From Nitrospirota bacterium (GTDB lineage Bacteria; Nitrospirota; Leptospirillia; Leptospirillales; Leptospirillaceae): 32,014 nucleotides of DNA. Of the stretch, positions 1 through 7,118 are shown in pieces. The stretch is taken from contig JAKAYF010000021.1 of the NCBI GenBank assembly GCA_021816465.1, forward strand, positions 1 through 32,014, given 5' to 3'. Position 1 is the first letter of the stretch. Each line of letters begins with the position of its first letter. Both the position numbers and the translations under genes were made by a program. The notes under the pieces are model-generated. The model did no database searches and was not told where the DNA came from. It saw only the letters and a program-made list of their open reading frames with translations.

Positions 1-340
1 GCGCTTCTTTGGCGATCGGGGGAGCTTCGGTCTTTTCCCTTTGCGCCAGGAGCTGTTGTTCCGGAAGAGCCGGAGATTCTGGCGGCTGGGGGGATGGGGC
101 GCGGGCTTTTGGAGGTGGTTCTCCATCATCGTCTTTTGACGCCTCGTAGCCTTCTTCCTTAAGGGCTTCGCGAAGGACTGTGAAATCAACAGGAGATGTG
201 GACTCGATCTCGGCCATTCCCTTTTCAAGAGACACATCGGCGCGTGTAACCCCCTTCTGGCTGAGAAGAGCTTTCGTCACATGTCGAACGCAATTCTGGC
301 AGGTCATTCCGGAAACGCGGAAGCTTTGGGTGTGCGGCAA
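1..340 (-). CDS. Heavy-metal-associated (HMA) domain protein, 5' part only
   Basis: Only the first ~113 residues are in the window; the gene continues past position 1. I place the start at the TTG at 340-338, because an AAGGAG ribosome site lies about 6 nt upstream (around 347-352). Near residue 12 is the metal-binding loop MTCQNC, followed by a sequence with the βαββαβ pattern of a small HMA domain (ending around EEGYEAS). A Pro/Glu/Gln-rich linker of at least 40 residues comes next. Known relatives carry this domain at the N-terminus of copper P-type ATPases, in metallochaperones and in some regulators, and the two Cys of MTCxxC bind Cu(I) or a similar soft metal. Which of these follows here cannot be seen. 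An ATG lies inside the domain, but starting there would cut off the first strand. Confidence 0.75.
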   Translation of the reverse strand, partial: MPHTQSFRVSGMTCQNCVRHVTKALLSQKGVTRADVSLEKGMAEIESTSPVDFTVLREALKEEGYEASKDDDGEPPPKARAPSPQPPESPALPEQQLLAQREKTEAPPIAKEA

Positions 341-433
341 GATTGACTCCTTTTTGTCAGATTTTTGTTGATGGTTTCAAGAGCCCGACCAAAATTATCC
401 TACGTTCATTATTCTGTGGGCAAGATGGAACGC

Positions 434-1681
434 TCAATCGGGTGGAGGGGGGATGGAGGCACCTGTCATTGATTTCCGGTAGAGAAAGAAAAAAAGGATC
501 AGGGAGAGCAGTCCGCATAACGCCCCCAGAAAAAGAGGGGTGTTGGTCATTCCTTTCTTCCAGAAGAAACCTGCCAGTGCAGGACCGAACACCGCCGCGA
601 TTCCAAGGGATGAGAGATGAATGCTCTGTGCCCATCCGGCATGTTGCCGTCTTACCAGTGTTCCCGCAAGAGCCTGCCGGATTCCCCCCGGACCCCGGAG
701 ACAGGCAAATCGGAGCGTGAAGAGAAGACAGGCCCACGCAAAGGATGCTGGCAGGGGCATGAGGAAAAGGGATATGACAGCTATGATCTGGAGGAGGATC
801 GTTGCCCGGAACAGATGTGTGTGAGGCCGGTTTTTTGCGAGAAGGAAGGAAAAAAAGGCTGCGGAAAGGAAGGAAATTCCCAGAACAAGGGAGACTGTTT
901 GAGGTCCCATCTGGAATCTGATCATGAACCAGTATGAGATTGATGGGTCTGTAATCCCCATGGAAAGGCCGAAAAGGGCATTCGACATGGCAAGCACAAA
1001 AAGGTTTTTCTTCTCAGCAGGAAGGAGCGGATCCCCTCCTGTCTCCCCGGTTTCCCCATGCCCCGGGCTTTTTTCGAAGCGGGCCGCCTTGAGGAGCAGA
1101 GCCATATTCAAGAGGGAGGAGAAGACCATGATCAGGAGAAGGTCCCTGAGATTTGCGGAGGGAAGAAGATCCCGGCCATGGGAAAATGCTGCCCCTGCCA
1201 GGGCGCCTGATCCCATTCCCAGAAGCCCCGAGGCAAGGTTGTTGCTGACGCTTGGGAAAAAACGGCTTATATCGGTTGTTCTGAGGAGAGCTGTCTGTTC
1301 AGCTGGAGTAAATGGCCCGGGGGATCCGTTTGAACGTTGCCCAAGTCCTGACAGAGCGGCGGCGATCCAGAGGAACACGGGGTGGGGGTACCACAGAAAA
1401 AACAGGCATGGCGTCATGGTGACGATCTCCCCCGACAGGAGAATGGGGATGCCTTTTATTCGATCAGCCATTCGGCCGATCGCCAGAGTCAGGAGAAAAT
1501 CAAAAAGAAGTCCCGATGAAAGGGCAAGCCCGGCAAAAACAGGGGACCACCCCAGACGGTGAAGATCCGGAAGAAACCATGCGACCAGAAGTCCCTGGGC
1601 GATGCCCCTGAAAAATCGATTCGCAGAAAGGGCCAGGGGGACCCATCTGGATGTGTCCCGGACGACGGGTGGAACGCTCAA
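434..1681 (-). CDS. MFS transporter
   Basis: A 415-residue polytopic inner-membrane protein with about 11-12 hydrophobic segments. A motif-A-like cytoplasmic loop (GRMADRIKG, around residue 70) lies between predicted TM2 and TM3, which is typical of the major facilitator superfamily. The middle holds a hydrophilic, Glu/Lys-rich loop (around residues 205-220) between the two six-helix halves. The substrate cannot be told from sequence; drug or small-metabolite efflux is the usual guess and is inference. The start is TTG at 1681, just one base past the TGA of the GT9 gene, with no good ribosome site of its own, so translation is probably coupled. It shares its general family with the MFS gene at 29179-30387 but not obvious sequence identity. 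Confidence 0.85.
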   Translation of the reverse strand: MSVPPVVRDTSRWVPLALSANRFFRGIAQGLLVAWFLPDLHRLGWSPVFAGLALSSGLLFDFLLTLAIGRMADRIKGIPILLSGEIVTMTPCLFFLWYPHPVFLWIAAALSGLGQRSNGSPGPFTPAEQTALLRTTDISRFFPSVSNNLASGLLGMGSGALAGAAFSHGRDLLPSANLRDLLLIMVFSSLLNMALLLKAARFEKSPGHGETGETGGDPLLPAEKKNLFVLAMSNALFGLSMGITDPSISYWFMIRFQMGPQTVSLVLGISFLSAAFFSFLLAKNRPHTHLFRATILLQIIAVISLFLMPLPASFAWACLLFTLRFACLRGPGGIRQALAGTLVRRQHAGWAQSIHLSSLGIAAVFGPALAGFFWKKGMTNTPLFLGALCGLLSLILFFFLYRKSMTGASIPPPPD

Positions 1682-1682
1682 A

Positions 1683-2930
1683 TCAATGGATCTTTATCCT
1701 GACAAGGGAATCCTGGATCAGTCCGGGAACATGACTCTCATTCTGTGGAGAGTATCTTGCCGGATTGAACCGCCACTCCTGTGGTCCGGGATATTTCCTC
1801 TGGCCAGTCAAAAGAGATTCCATTGCAATGAAGACCGAGTCAGGAGAGATGGCCTGAATGCATTTATTGTCCCCCGCACAGGGCGGTGTCGGGGTATGGT
1901 GCAGACATGGACTGCAATAGATCGGTTCATAGAGGAAAATGCATTTGGGTGGATCGGGACGGTAAAGGACCAGATCGGGGTGGGTTGGTCCGAACATGGC
2001 AACGGTGGGAGTGCCGAGAGCAAGTGCCAGGTGGAGGGGACCACTGTCGTTTGTCAGGAAGAGGGAAGCTTTTTTGAGAAGGGCCGATGTTTCCTGGAGC
2101 GTCAGCTGTCCTGCCACGTTTCGGATGGAACGGCCTGAAGCGGAAAAAAATTCAAAAATTGGCTGGTTGTATTTGTATTCGCCGAGGCTTCCGGTAAGAA
2201 GGACATTGGTTTCCGGAAATTTCCGGAAAAATGACTCAAGCACGGTGATGAAGTGAGTTTTCGGCCAGCGGCGTTCGTGGGACAGGCTTGAGGCATTTGG
2301 ATTGATCATGAGAAGCCTTCGCCGGGGATCAGGCAGGTCAAACTTGTCCAGAACGCGTTCCTGTTCTTTTGAAGAGAAAATCATGGGGATTCTGGGAGAC
2401 TGCGTTAATGGCCCAAGACCAAGAAGGTTTCCTACCTGTCGGAAGACGGTGGCGAGAGGCTGGTGCCTGTTGAAGTAGATGGAGTGTGTGAGAAATCGGT
2501 CCCTTGCCCGGTTCGGAGTGCTTTTGAGTCCTACCCGTATGGGGGCTCCACTTGAAAGCGACAGGAGCATCGAGAGCGACTGGTGGGTATGGATTTGCAA
2601 ATCGATAAAAATCCCCGGCTTGACCATCCGGAGCATGCGAATCTTTTTCCAGAATGACAAAGGGGATCTCAGAAAGTTGGCGATATCCGTTTTGGAAAAA
2701 AGAATTGTTTTTGTGACCTGGGGCAGGATTTTTGTAAGTTCTTCATTTTTGTTATGGGTCAGGAGAATAATATCGGATTTCGGAAAACGATTTTTGAGCG
2801 CATCAAGAAGCGGAATAATTGTGACAAGGCTGCCCCATCCCGAAAATTTGCACACAACGATGGGGGTTGAGTTATTGTTCGCCACCTGTTCTGCTATTTC
2901 AGATGCATGATGGTTCCCGTTGCCTTTCAT
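1683..2930 (-). CDS. Glycosyltransferase family 9 (heptosyltransferase-like)
   Basis: 415 residues with the two-Rossmann GT-B layout of ADP-heptose:LPS heptosyltransferases (WaaC/WaaF/RfaQ group). The N-terminal acceptor domain opens with IVVCKFSGWGSLVTIIPLL, the family's first β-strand and P-loop-like turn. The usual GD at that turn is replaced by GS, as in some GT9 branches. The donor-binding half shows INPNASS around residue 210 and the family signature TNDSGPLHLALALGTPTVAMFG around residue 294. A Cys-rich stretch (YCSPCLHHTPTPPC) follows, common in this family. The expected role is adding a heptose or related sugar to lipopolysaccharide core or another surface glycan at the cytoplasmic face. 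ATG start at 2930. The MFS gene begins 1 nt after its stop, so the two form an operon. Exact sugar and acceptor are unknown. Confidence 0.87.
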   Translation of the reverse strand: MKGNGNHHASEIAEQVANNNSTPIVVCKFSGWGSLVTIIPLLDALKNRFPKSDIILLTHNKNEELTKILPQVTKTILFSKTDIANFLRSPLSFWKKIRMLRMVKPGIFIDLQIHTHQSLSMLLSLSSGAPIRVGLKSTPNRARDRFLTHSIYFNRHQPLATVFRQVGNLLGLGPLTQSPRIPMIFSSKEQERVLDKFDLPDPRRRLLMINPNASSLSHERRWPKTHFITVLESFFRKFPETNVLLTGSLGEYKYNQPIFEFFSASGRSIRNVAGQLTLQETSALLKKASLFLTNDSGPLHLALALGTPTVAMFGPTHPDLVLYRPDPPKCIFLYEPIYCSPCLHHTPTPPCAGDNKCIQAISPDSVFIAMESLLTGQRKYPGPQEWRFNPARYSPQNESHVPGLIQDSLVRIKIH

Positions 2931-3007
2931 AAGGTTCCGGTCCGAATCTTTTCAGAATGCATGGCTTGGGGTCCCTTTCGGGAAGAGCGTTGGCAGACCA
3001 ACGTTTT

Positions 3008-3748
3008 TCAGTCTGCCTGTTGTTCCTCTCCCAGGATCTTTTCATATTCGATTACAGCCTGTGGCGGGAGATTCTTCTTTCCGTGAACCATCGAGGACAG
3101 AAGGTTTGTTCCAAAGGTCAGCTCGCTCATGATGACCCCGCCTATATGGAGAACGACGATTCCGACAATGATATACATTCCCGTGCTGTGAATGTTTGAG
3201 AGCAGGTCATCAATGGATTTTCTGGTCGCGTGGTCCAGAGTGTGGAGGGCTGGTACCGGCCAGTAGCCCCAGTTGAGACTTCCCCAGAGAGCTCCCGTCA
3301 CGATCTGGAGAGGCAGGAGAATAAAAAGGAGCGGAACATAGAGAAATCTTCCCAGCCGGTTGTGGCCTGGTTCGGGAGGTTCTATCGGTTGTCCGTTCCG
3401 GTCTCTCGGAGGGGTTTTATGGATACTGATTTCGTGGCGCAATACCTCCATGACCGATTGTCCTTTTTCGGCAATTCGAAGGTCGCGCGCACGGCTGAAA
3501 GTCTTTCCCCTGAACAGGAGATAAAATCGGTAGAGAAAAAATCCTGTGAAGACAAGACCGACAATCCAGTGCGTTTTCTTGAAAAGCCCGGATGTTTCCT
3601 TGGAAAGTCCCAGCTCCTTGTGCCAGTCAAAGATAAAGGATGTTTCAAGAAGGAGAAGGATGGAAAGGGCATTTGCCCAATGCCAGATCCGAAGTCCGGG
3701 TTCCCATATCGAGGTGATTTTAATGGCCGGTTGGGTGTCGTTGGTCAA
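3008..3748 (-). CDS. Cytochrome b561/Ni-Fe-hydrogenase-type b cytochrome
   Basis: 246 residues with four main hydrophobic helices. The histidine pattern matches the membrane di-heme cytochrome b family (Pfam Ni_hydr_CYTB type): H23 in helix 1 (IWHWAN), H60 before helix 2 (KTHWIVG), and H187 and H201 in helix 4 (SNIHSTG, VLHIGG). Such proteins pass electrons between the quinone pool and a partner enzyme or soluble cytochrome. The partner is not encoded next door, since the neighbours are a GT9/MFS pair and a lipoprotein. The soluble loop between helices 2 and 3 (residues 80-130) is longer than usual and charged. ATG start at 3748. Transcription probably begins from the promoter at 3854-3882, leaving a leader of about 100 nt. 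The family call is firm; the physiological partner is unknown. Confidence 0.85.
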   Translation of the reverse strand: MTNDTQPAIKITSIWEPGLRIWHWANALSILLLLETSFIFDWHKELGLSKETSGLFKKTHWIVGLVFTGFFLYRFYLLFRGKTFSRARDLRIAEKGQSVMEVLRHEISIHKTPPRDRNGQPIEPPEPGHNRLGRFLYVPLLFILLPLQIVTGALWGSLNWGYWPVPALHTLDHATRKSIDDLLSNIHSTGMYIIVGIVVLHIGGVIMSELTFGTNLLSSMVHGKKNLPPQAVIEYEKILGEEQQAD

Positions 3749-3841
3749 TTTTTGTGCTCCTGAGGTGCGATTGGCGTTACCCCCTTGCGGTGTGGATATC
3801 TCCTGTGTTCAAGACAGCAAAAAGAATCCAACACTGGGAGC

Positions 3842-3910
3842 GTCAATTGATGCTGTATATCAGTAAAGATCTTATCGGTCAATTAATGCCGTATATCAGT
3901 AAAGATCTTA
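3842..3910. repeat. Tandem direct repeat, two 33-bp copies with 36-bp period
   Basis: Copy 1 is 3842-3874 and copy 2 is 3878-3910. They share 31 of 33 bases, differing at the 8th and 13th positions, and a 3-bp spacer separates them. Each copy contains GTCAATT, TGTATATCAG or CGTATATCAG, and the palindrome AAGATCTT. They lie 94-162 bp upstream of the cytochrome b start. Read on the minus strand, the junction of the two copies forms the promoter listed separately. The near-identity suggests a recent duplication or a doubled regulator site. Confidence 0.9.
3854..3882 (-). promoter_or_regulatory. Predicted sigma-70 promoter of the cytochrome b gene
   Basis: On the minus strand, TTGACC (3882-3877) is followed after exactly 17 nt by TATACA (3859-3854). 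This is close to the consensus and points at the cytochrome b gene starting at 3748. The -35 comes from repeat copy 2 and the -10 from copy 1. Seen directly as sequence match; activity is inferred. Confidence 0.6.
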
Positions 3911-3935
3911 ACCGTGATCCTTCATTCTGTTTGTC

Positions 3936-4712
3936 TCAACTGCCCCCATCCGGCAATACAAGACGGGCCAGAGGTGTTTTGCAGGCCTTCCCTTCCTGAT
4001 ACGGAGTCAGGGCCAGCTGCAGGTACGAGTCTCCCGCCGGAAGTTCGAGTGTCTGGTGGACAGGACAGAATCCGGAAAAAACAAGATCGAGAATATAGCG
4101 TCCGGCAACCATGGGTGGTGCAATGAATCGTCCGGTCGGGTCAAGAGAAACCTGCCTCGTTGTTTCTCCCGGGCCCTCTGCCGTGAGAAAAAAACTCAGG
4201 GTTGCGGGAGATGATCCCGGTGTTTTGGGGAGTCCATTGATGATGCCGGACAGGAGAGCCGGTTTTTTAAGATGAGCGCCCTCTTTGTCGACCGTCTTCC
4301 CTGACAGGATGATGGTTCCCTGACCACAGTGGATAAAAGAGACTCTGACCAGTTCGATCCTCAAGGGCACCGGCTGTCCCGGGCTCCGGGGAACGATGAT
4401 CTCTCCCTTGATGGGGCAGTAGCCGACCGGTTGCGTCGAGATCAGGTAATGTCCGGGCAGGACATCTGCCACAAACGATCCATCGGATCTTGTCAGAATT
4501 TCCCTGTTGTCGCGGACATCTTTTCCCTTGAGAAAAATCGTCGTATGGTTGATCGGCAGTCCTTCCGAGACGACTGTTCCGGAGAGTCTTGTCCTGTCTC
4601 TTCCGGGGGAGGATGCGCCGTTGATGCTCTGGCAGGATGACAGAAGCGCAAGGGATACCAGAAGTGCCGATAGCAGAAGAGGGAAATAAAGGGCCTGTCG
4701 AGTCTTTTTCAC
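3936..4712 (-). CDS. Lipoprotein with carboxypeptidase-regulatory-like (CNA-B/β-sandwich) domain
   Basis: I choose the GTG at 4712-4710, with a GAAAGG site 10 nt upstream. This gives 258 residues starting with a textbook lipoprotein signal: KK near the N-terminus, a Leu-rich core and the lipobox LLSSC, so that Cys27 is lipidated. The upstream ATG at 4778 would bury this signal behind 22 residues. The mature part has a repeated Ig-like pattern typical of carboxypeptidase regulatory-like domains: RLSGTVVSEGLPI, then RSDGSFVADVLPGHYLI, and again LDPTGRFIAPPMVAGRYIL. Such domains are structural or binding modules on the cell surface. Several cysteines (GYCP, IHCG, GFCP, KACK) are spaced so that disulfides are possible. 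It lies upstream of and codirectional with the cytochrome b gene, but the 187-bp gap carries a separate promoter. Function is unknown. Confidence 0.7.
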   Translation of the reverse strand: MKKTRQALYFPLLLSALLVSLALLSSCQSINGASSPGRDRTRLSGTVVSEGLPINHTTIFLKGKDVRDNREILTRSDGSFVADVLPGHYLISTQPVGYCPIKGEIIVPRSPGQPVPLRIELVRVSFIHCGQGTIILSGKTVDKEGAHLKKPALLSGIINGLPKTPGSSPATLSFFLTAEGPGETTRQVSLDPTGRFIAPPMVAGRYILDLVFSGFCPVHQTLELPAGDSYLQLALTPYQEGKACKTPLARLVLPDGGS

Positions 4713-4961
4713 GAGAGCAAAACCTTTCAACGGAAAACTGTTAGAATTTTTGAAAATCTGACCAGAGGGACTATCCAAAAAGGGAAGAGACAGGATCGAA
4801 CTTGCTGTTCCTCAAGTATAATCAAATTTGTTGTTGTTGGAAAATCGGCAGAACTTGCCTGTGAACAAGGCGGTTTTCCCTATCTGCCCTGTGCCGGACT
4901 TGTTCCTTTCGCAAATGGGCAGGTGACCTGTTTAAGTAATATCGAATCATGAAAGAGGAAT

Positions 4962-5915
4962 GTGAAAAAAAGGATTTTTACTCTTGCCAGAGGCTATTGG
5001 GCCGTTGTCCTGACGACTCTGATATGGGGTTTTCACTATGTTGTTCTTTATGAGCCCCTGAGGATTCTCTCCCCGCGACATTTTTTGACGCTGCGTTTCG
5101 GTTGGGGAGCTGTTTTTCTGTTTCTTCTGGGGAGCAGACTTTTTTCCCTTCTAAGAGGTCTCACACGAGGGCAGTGGGCGGGACTGGCCTTTTTGGCCGT
5201 TCTTTCGACGATTTCTTACCAGATATCCTTCTTTAAGGCGGTATCCCTTCTGGATCCGCTTACGATTTCCCTGATCCTGTCGCTCGGTCCGCTTCTTCTT
5301 GCTGTTTTTGGCCATATCAGTGCAGGTGAGCGGTATAAAAAAATCCAGTGGGGCGGGATGCTGGTTGTTGTTCTGGGGACGGCCGTTCTGGTGGGAGGAG
5401 GTCCACCTGCCGGGCTTGGCCCCTTCTGGATGAGGGGGCTTTTATGGGGAGCTCTGTGTCTTTTCCTCTTTGTTCTTCAGACACTCTGGTCCAGGAGGCT
5501 TCTCCGGACGCTTTCGCCGGTGACTGTAACGGTTCTTCCGATCCTGATCGGGGGAATCCTGATCGCCCTGTCGGATCCGAAAGGACTGCTTCTCGCTCCT
5601 GCCGAAAGCGTTCCTGCGGTGTATTTTGCCCTGTTCTACACGATCCTGATCGCTCTCTATCTGGCCTATTTTCTCTGGAACAGGGCCCTTTCCACCCTGG
5701 GAAGCACCAGAACCAGCTTTCTTGTCAACGGTCAGCCGATTGTGACGGCCTTGGGGGCGATTGTTTTTCTGGGGAAGCCCCTTTCCTTCCATCAGGTATC
5801 AGGCGGGATTCTGATGCTGTCAGGATATGTGCTGTTTTTTGTTCCGGAACTTACTGGTCAATCGATCCCGGAGGAATCTTACGAAGCGGTGTCGGACAGA
5901 AAACCCATGACGTAG
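4962..5915 (+). CDS. EamA/DMT-family transporter
   Basis: 317 residues with ten predicted membrane helices in two EamA halves: about residues 10-145 (starting YWAVVLTTLIWG) and 155-300 (ending FHQVSGGILMLSGYVLFF). The signature layout is that of drug/metabolite exporters of the RhaT/YdcZ/RarD-like superfamily. Members export amino acids, nucleobases or other metabolites across the inner membrane; the substrate here is not predictable. The start is GTG at 4962, with an AGAGGA site just upstream. The gene stands alone, divergent from the lipoprotein at 3936-4712 and convergent with the PLD-like gene, whose stop lies 30 bp past this one. The 249-bp region upstream (4713-4961) must contain the promoter, but I see no convincing -35/-10 pair. 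Confidence 0.85.
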   Translation: MKKRIFTLARGYWAVVLTTLIWGFHYVVLYEPLRILSPRHFLTLRFGWGAVFLFLLGSRLFSLLRGLTRGQWAGLAFLAVLSTISYQISFFKAVSLLDPLTISLILSLGPLLLAVFGHISAGERYKKIQWGGMLVVVLGTAVLVGGGPPAGLGPFWMRGLLWGALCLFLFVLQTLWSRRLLRTLSPVTVTVLPILIGGILIALSDPKGLLLAPAESVPAVYFALFYTILIALYLAYFLWNRALSTLGSTRTSFLVNGQPIVTALGAIVFLGKPLSFHQVSGGILMLSGYVLFFVPELTGQSIPEESYEAVSDRKPMT

Positions 5916-5945
5916 GGTTTTCCTGGCGGCTGATGACAGGCCGTT

Positions 5946-6665
5946 TCAGTCGTATCTCCTTCGGCGTCTCGTTTCTTTTGGAAGATGTTTCATGTTGTTT
6001 GGCCGATGCCAGAGATGGTCAAATTCCTTCGTGAACTGTCTTGCCATTTTAGGGTCTGTTGTCAGAAACAGGTTGTTGTCCTGCTGGAGTCTGTGTCCGC
6101 AGGAATACCGTCTGCATGCTGCACCCTCCCCGGGAGGAGACCAATTGGCAGACCCTGTCCTCAGGATTTTTCCGTCGACGATATAAGACTTCAAGTGCAT
6201 GATATTGCTTCTTCCATTCCGTTTGATCCGGATCTCGATTCCTGGCTTTCCAGACAGCTTTTTGCTCTGGTCGCCATGGTCGTGGATCTGTGTCCGGTCC
6301 CGGTAGATCCGGATTCTGATCCCTTTTCCTGCTTCTTCGAGAAGAACTCCCGAAAGATTTCTGTCGGTAAAGGCATACATGGCGATGTCGATCGTTTTTT
6401 TGGCTTTTTTAAGAATTGCAATATCGATTTTTTCAAGATTCTCTGCCGGGGAGTAGTGTTCTCCCATTTCGGGAGATCCGTTCAGAAAGGATCCGGCAAA
6501 GGCCGGGCGGATGGCTTCTGGAGAGAAAAGAAGGAAAGGGAGCAGCGCGAGAGCCATCCATGGGAATCCTTTCGTCCGGACCCCTTGTCGTGCTTCCTGC
6601 CGGGGGCTATGATGAACGGGTATACATGGCTTTGGAACGATTTCTTTCTTTATGGAGGAATGCAT
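5946..6665 (-). CDS. Phospholipase-D-superfamily nuclease-like exported protein (single HKD)
   Basis: From the ATG at 6665 (AGGAG site 5 nt upstream) the protein has 239 residues. A hydrophobic stretch (MALALLPFLLFS, residues 37-48) and an AxA-like end (PAFAG) look like a signal peptide with a long basic leader. A shorter start at ATG 6557, with AAGGA upstream, is an alternative. The catalytic domain has one complete HKD motif: H157, K159 and D164, then GSAN at 171-174. It follows the IDIAMYAFTD strand typical of the Nuc/PLDc_2 endonuclease group, which works as a homodimer because each chain has one HKD. Known relatives hydrolyse DNA phosphodiesters or phospholipids. Residues ~181-194 contain two Cys in a stretch that looks like a small insertion between NWS and QDNNLFL. 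The product is probably periplasmic. Its start codon overlaps that of the divergent thioredoxin gene. Confidence 0.75.
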   Translation of the reverse strand: MHSSIKKEIVPKPCIPVHHSPRQEARQGVRTKGFPWMALALLPFLLFSPEAIRPAFAGSFLNGSPEMGEHYSPAENLEKIDIAILKKAKKTIDIAMYAFTDRNLSGVLLEEAGKGIRIRIYRDRTQIHDHGDQSKKLSGKPGIEIRIKRNGRSNIMHLKSYIVDGKILRTGSANWSPPGEGAACRRYSCGHRLQQDNNLFLTTDPKMARQFTKEFDHLWHRPNNMKHLPKETRRRRRYD

Positions 6666-7089
6666 GAATACTCCTGTCAAGTGTCCGGTGTGTGGAGTGT
6701 TGAACAATGTTGACCCGGGACGTCCAGGACCACGTTGTGGCGCATGCAGGGCTCCCCTCTCTTCGGGAGGGGTTCCGGTTACAGTAACCGATGCCACCTA
6801 TCAATCTCTCGTCCTGGATTCTTCCGTTCCGGTCCTTCTGGACCTTTGGGCCCCATGGTGCGGGCCCTGCAGGATGGTTGCTCCCATATTGGAGCAGCTC
6901 GCAAAAAAGTACAACGGGAGGATTACTGTTGCCAAGCTCAATGTCGATGAAAACCCCGTGACCGCCCAGCGCCTTGAGGCCAGGAGCATCCCTCTGATGG
7001 TTTTTTTCAAAAACGGAGTTCCCGTCCAGCGCCTTGTGGGGGCAATGGGCCTCCTGGAGATCGAACGCTCCCTCGGACTTTCCACCTGA
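6664..7089 (+). CDS. trxC: Thioredoxin 2 (TrxC-type) with N-terminal zinc-binding module
   Basis: 141 residues. The first 30 hold two CxxC pairs (C7/C10 and C25/C28), which form the small zinc-binding module seen in TrxC. A full thioredoxin fold follows, with the active site WCGPC at residues 65-69 and the cis-proline loop RSIPLMVFF. The role is cytoplasmic disulfide reduction, in E. coli linked to oxidative stress. I choose ATG 6664, since a GGAGG site lies 5 nt upstream at 6654-6658; an in-frame ATG at 6652 overlaps that site. The aminopeptidase follows after 29 nt on the same strand. The 5' end overlaps the start codon of the divergent PLD-like gene, so its promoter must lie inside that gene. 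Confidence 0.88.
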   Translation: MNTPVKCPVCGVLNNVDPGRPGPRCGACRAPLSSGGVPVTVTDATYQSLVLDSSVPVLLDLWAPWCGPCRMVAPILEQLAKKYNGRITVAKLNVDENPVTAQRLEARSIPLMVFFKNGVPVQRLVGAMGLLEIERSLGLST

Positions 7090-7118
7090 TCATGTCTTAA
7101 CCCGAAAGGATTCACCTG

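Noticed and set aside
924-1562. 212-codon plus-strand frame opposite the MFS gene
   Set aside because: It mirrors a clear membrane transporter on the other strand, is Arg/Pro-rich and has no recognisable motif.
4890-4945. Possible promoter TTGTTC...TAATAT before the EamA gene
   Set aside because: The spacing is far outside 15-20 nt, so it is not a credible sigma-70 pair.
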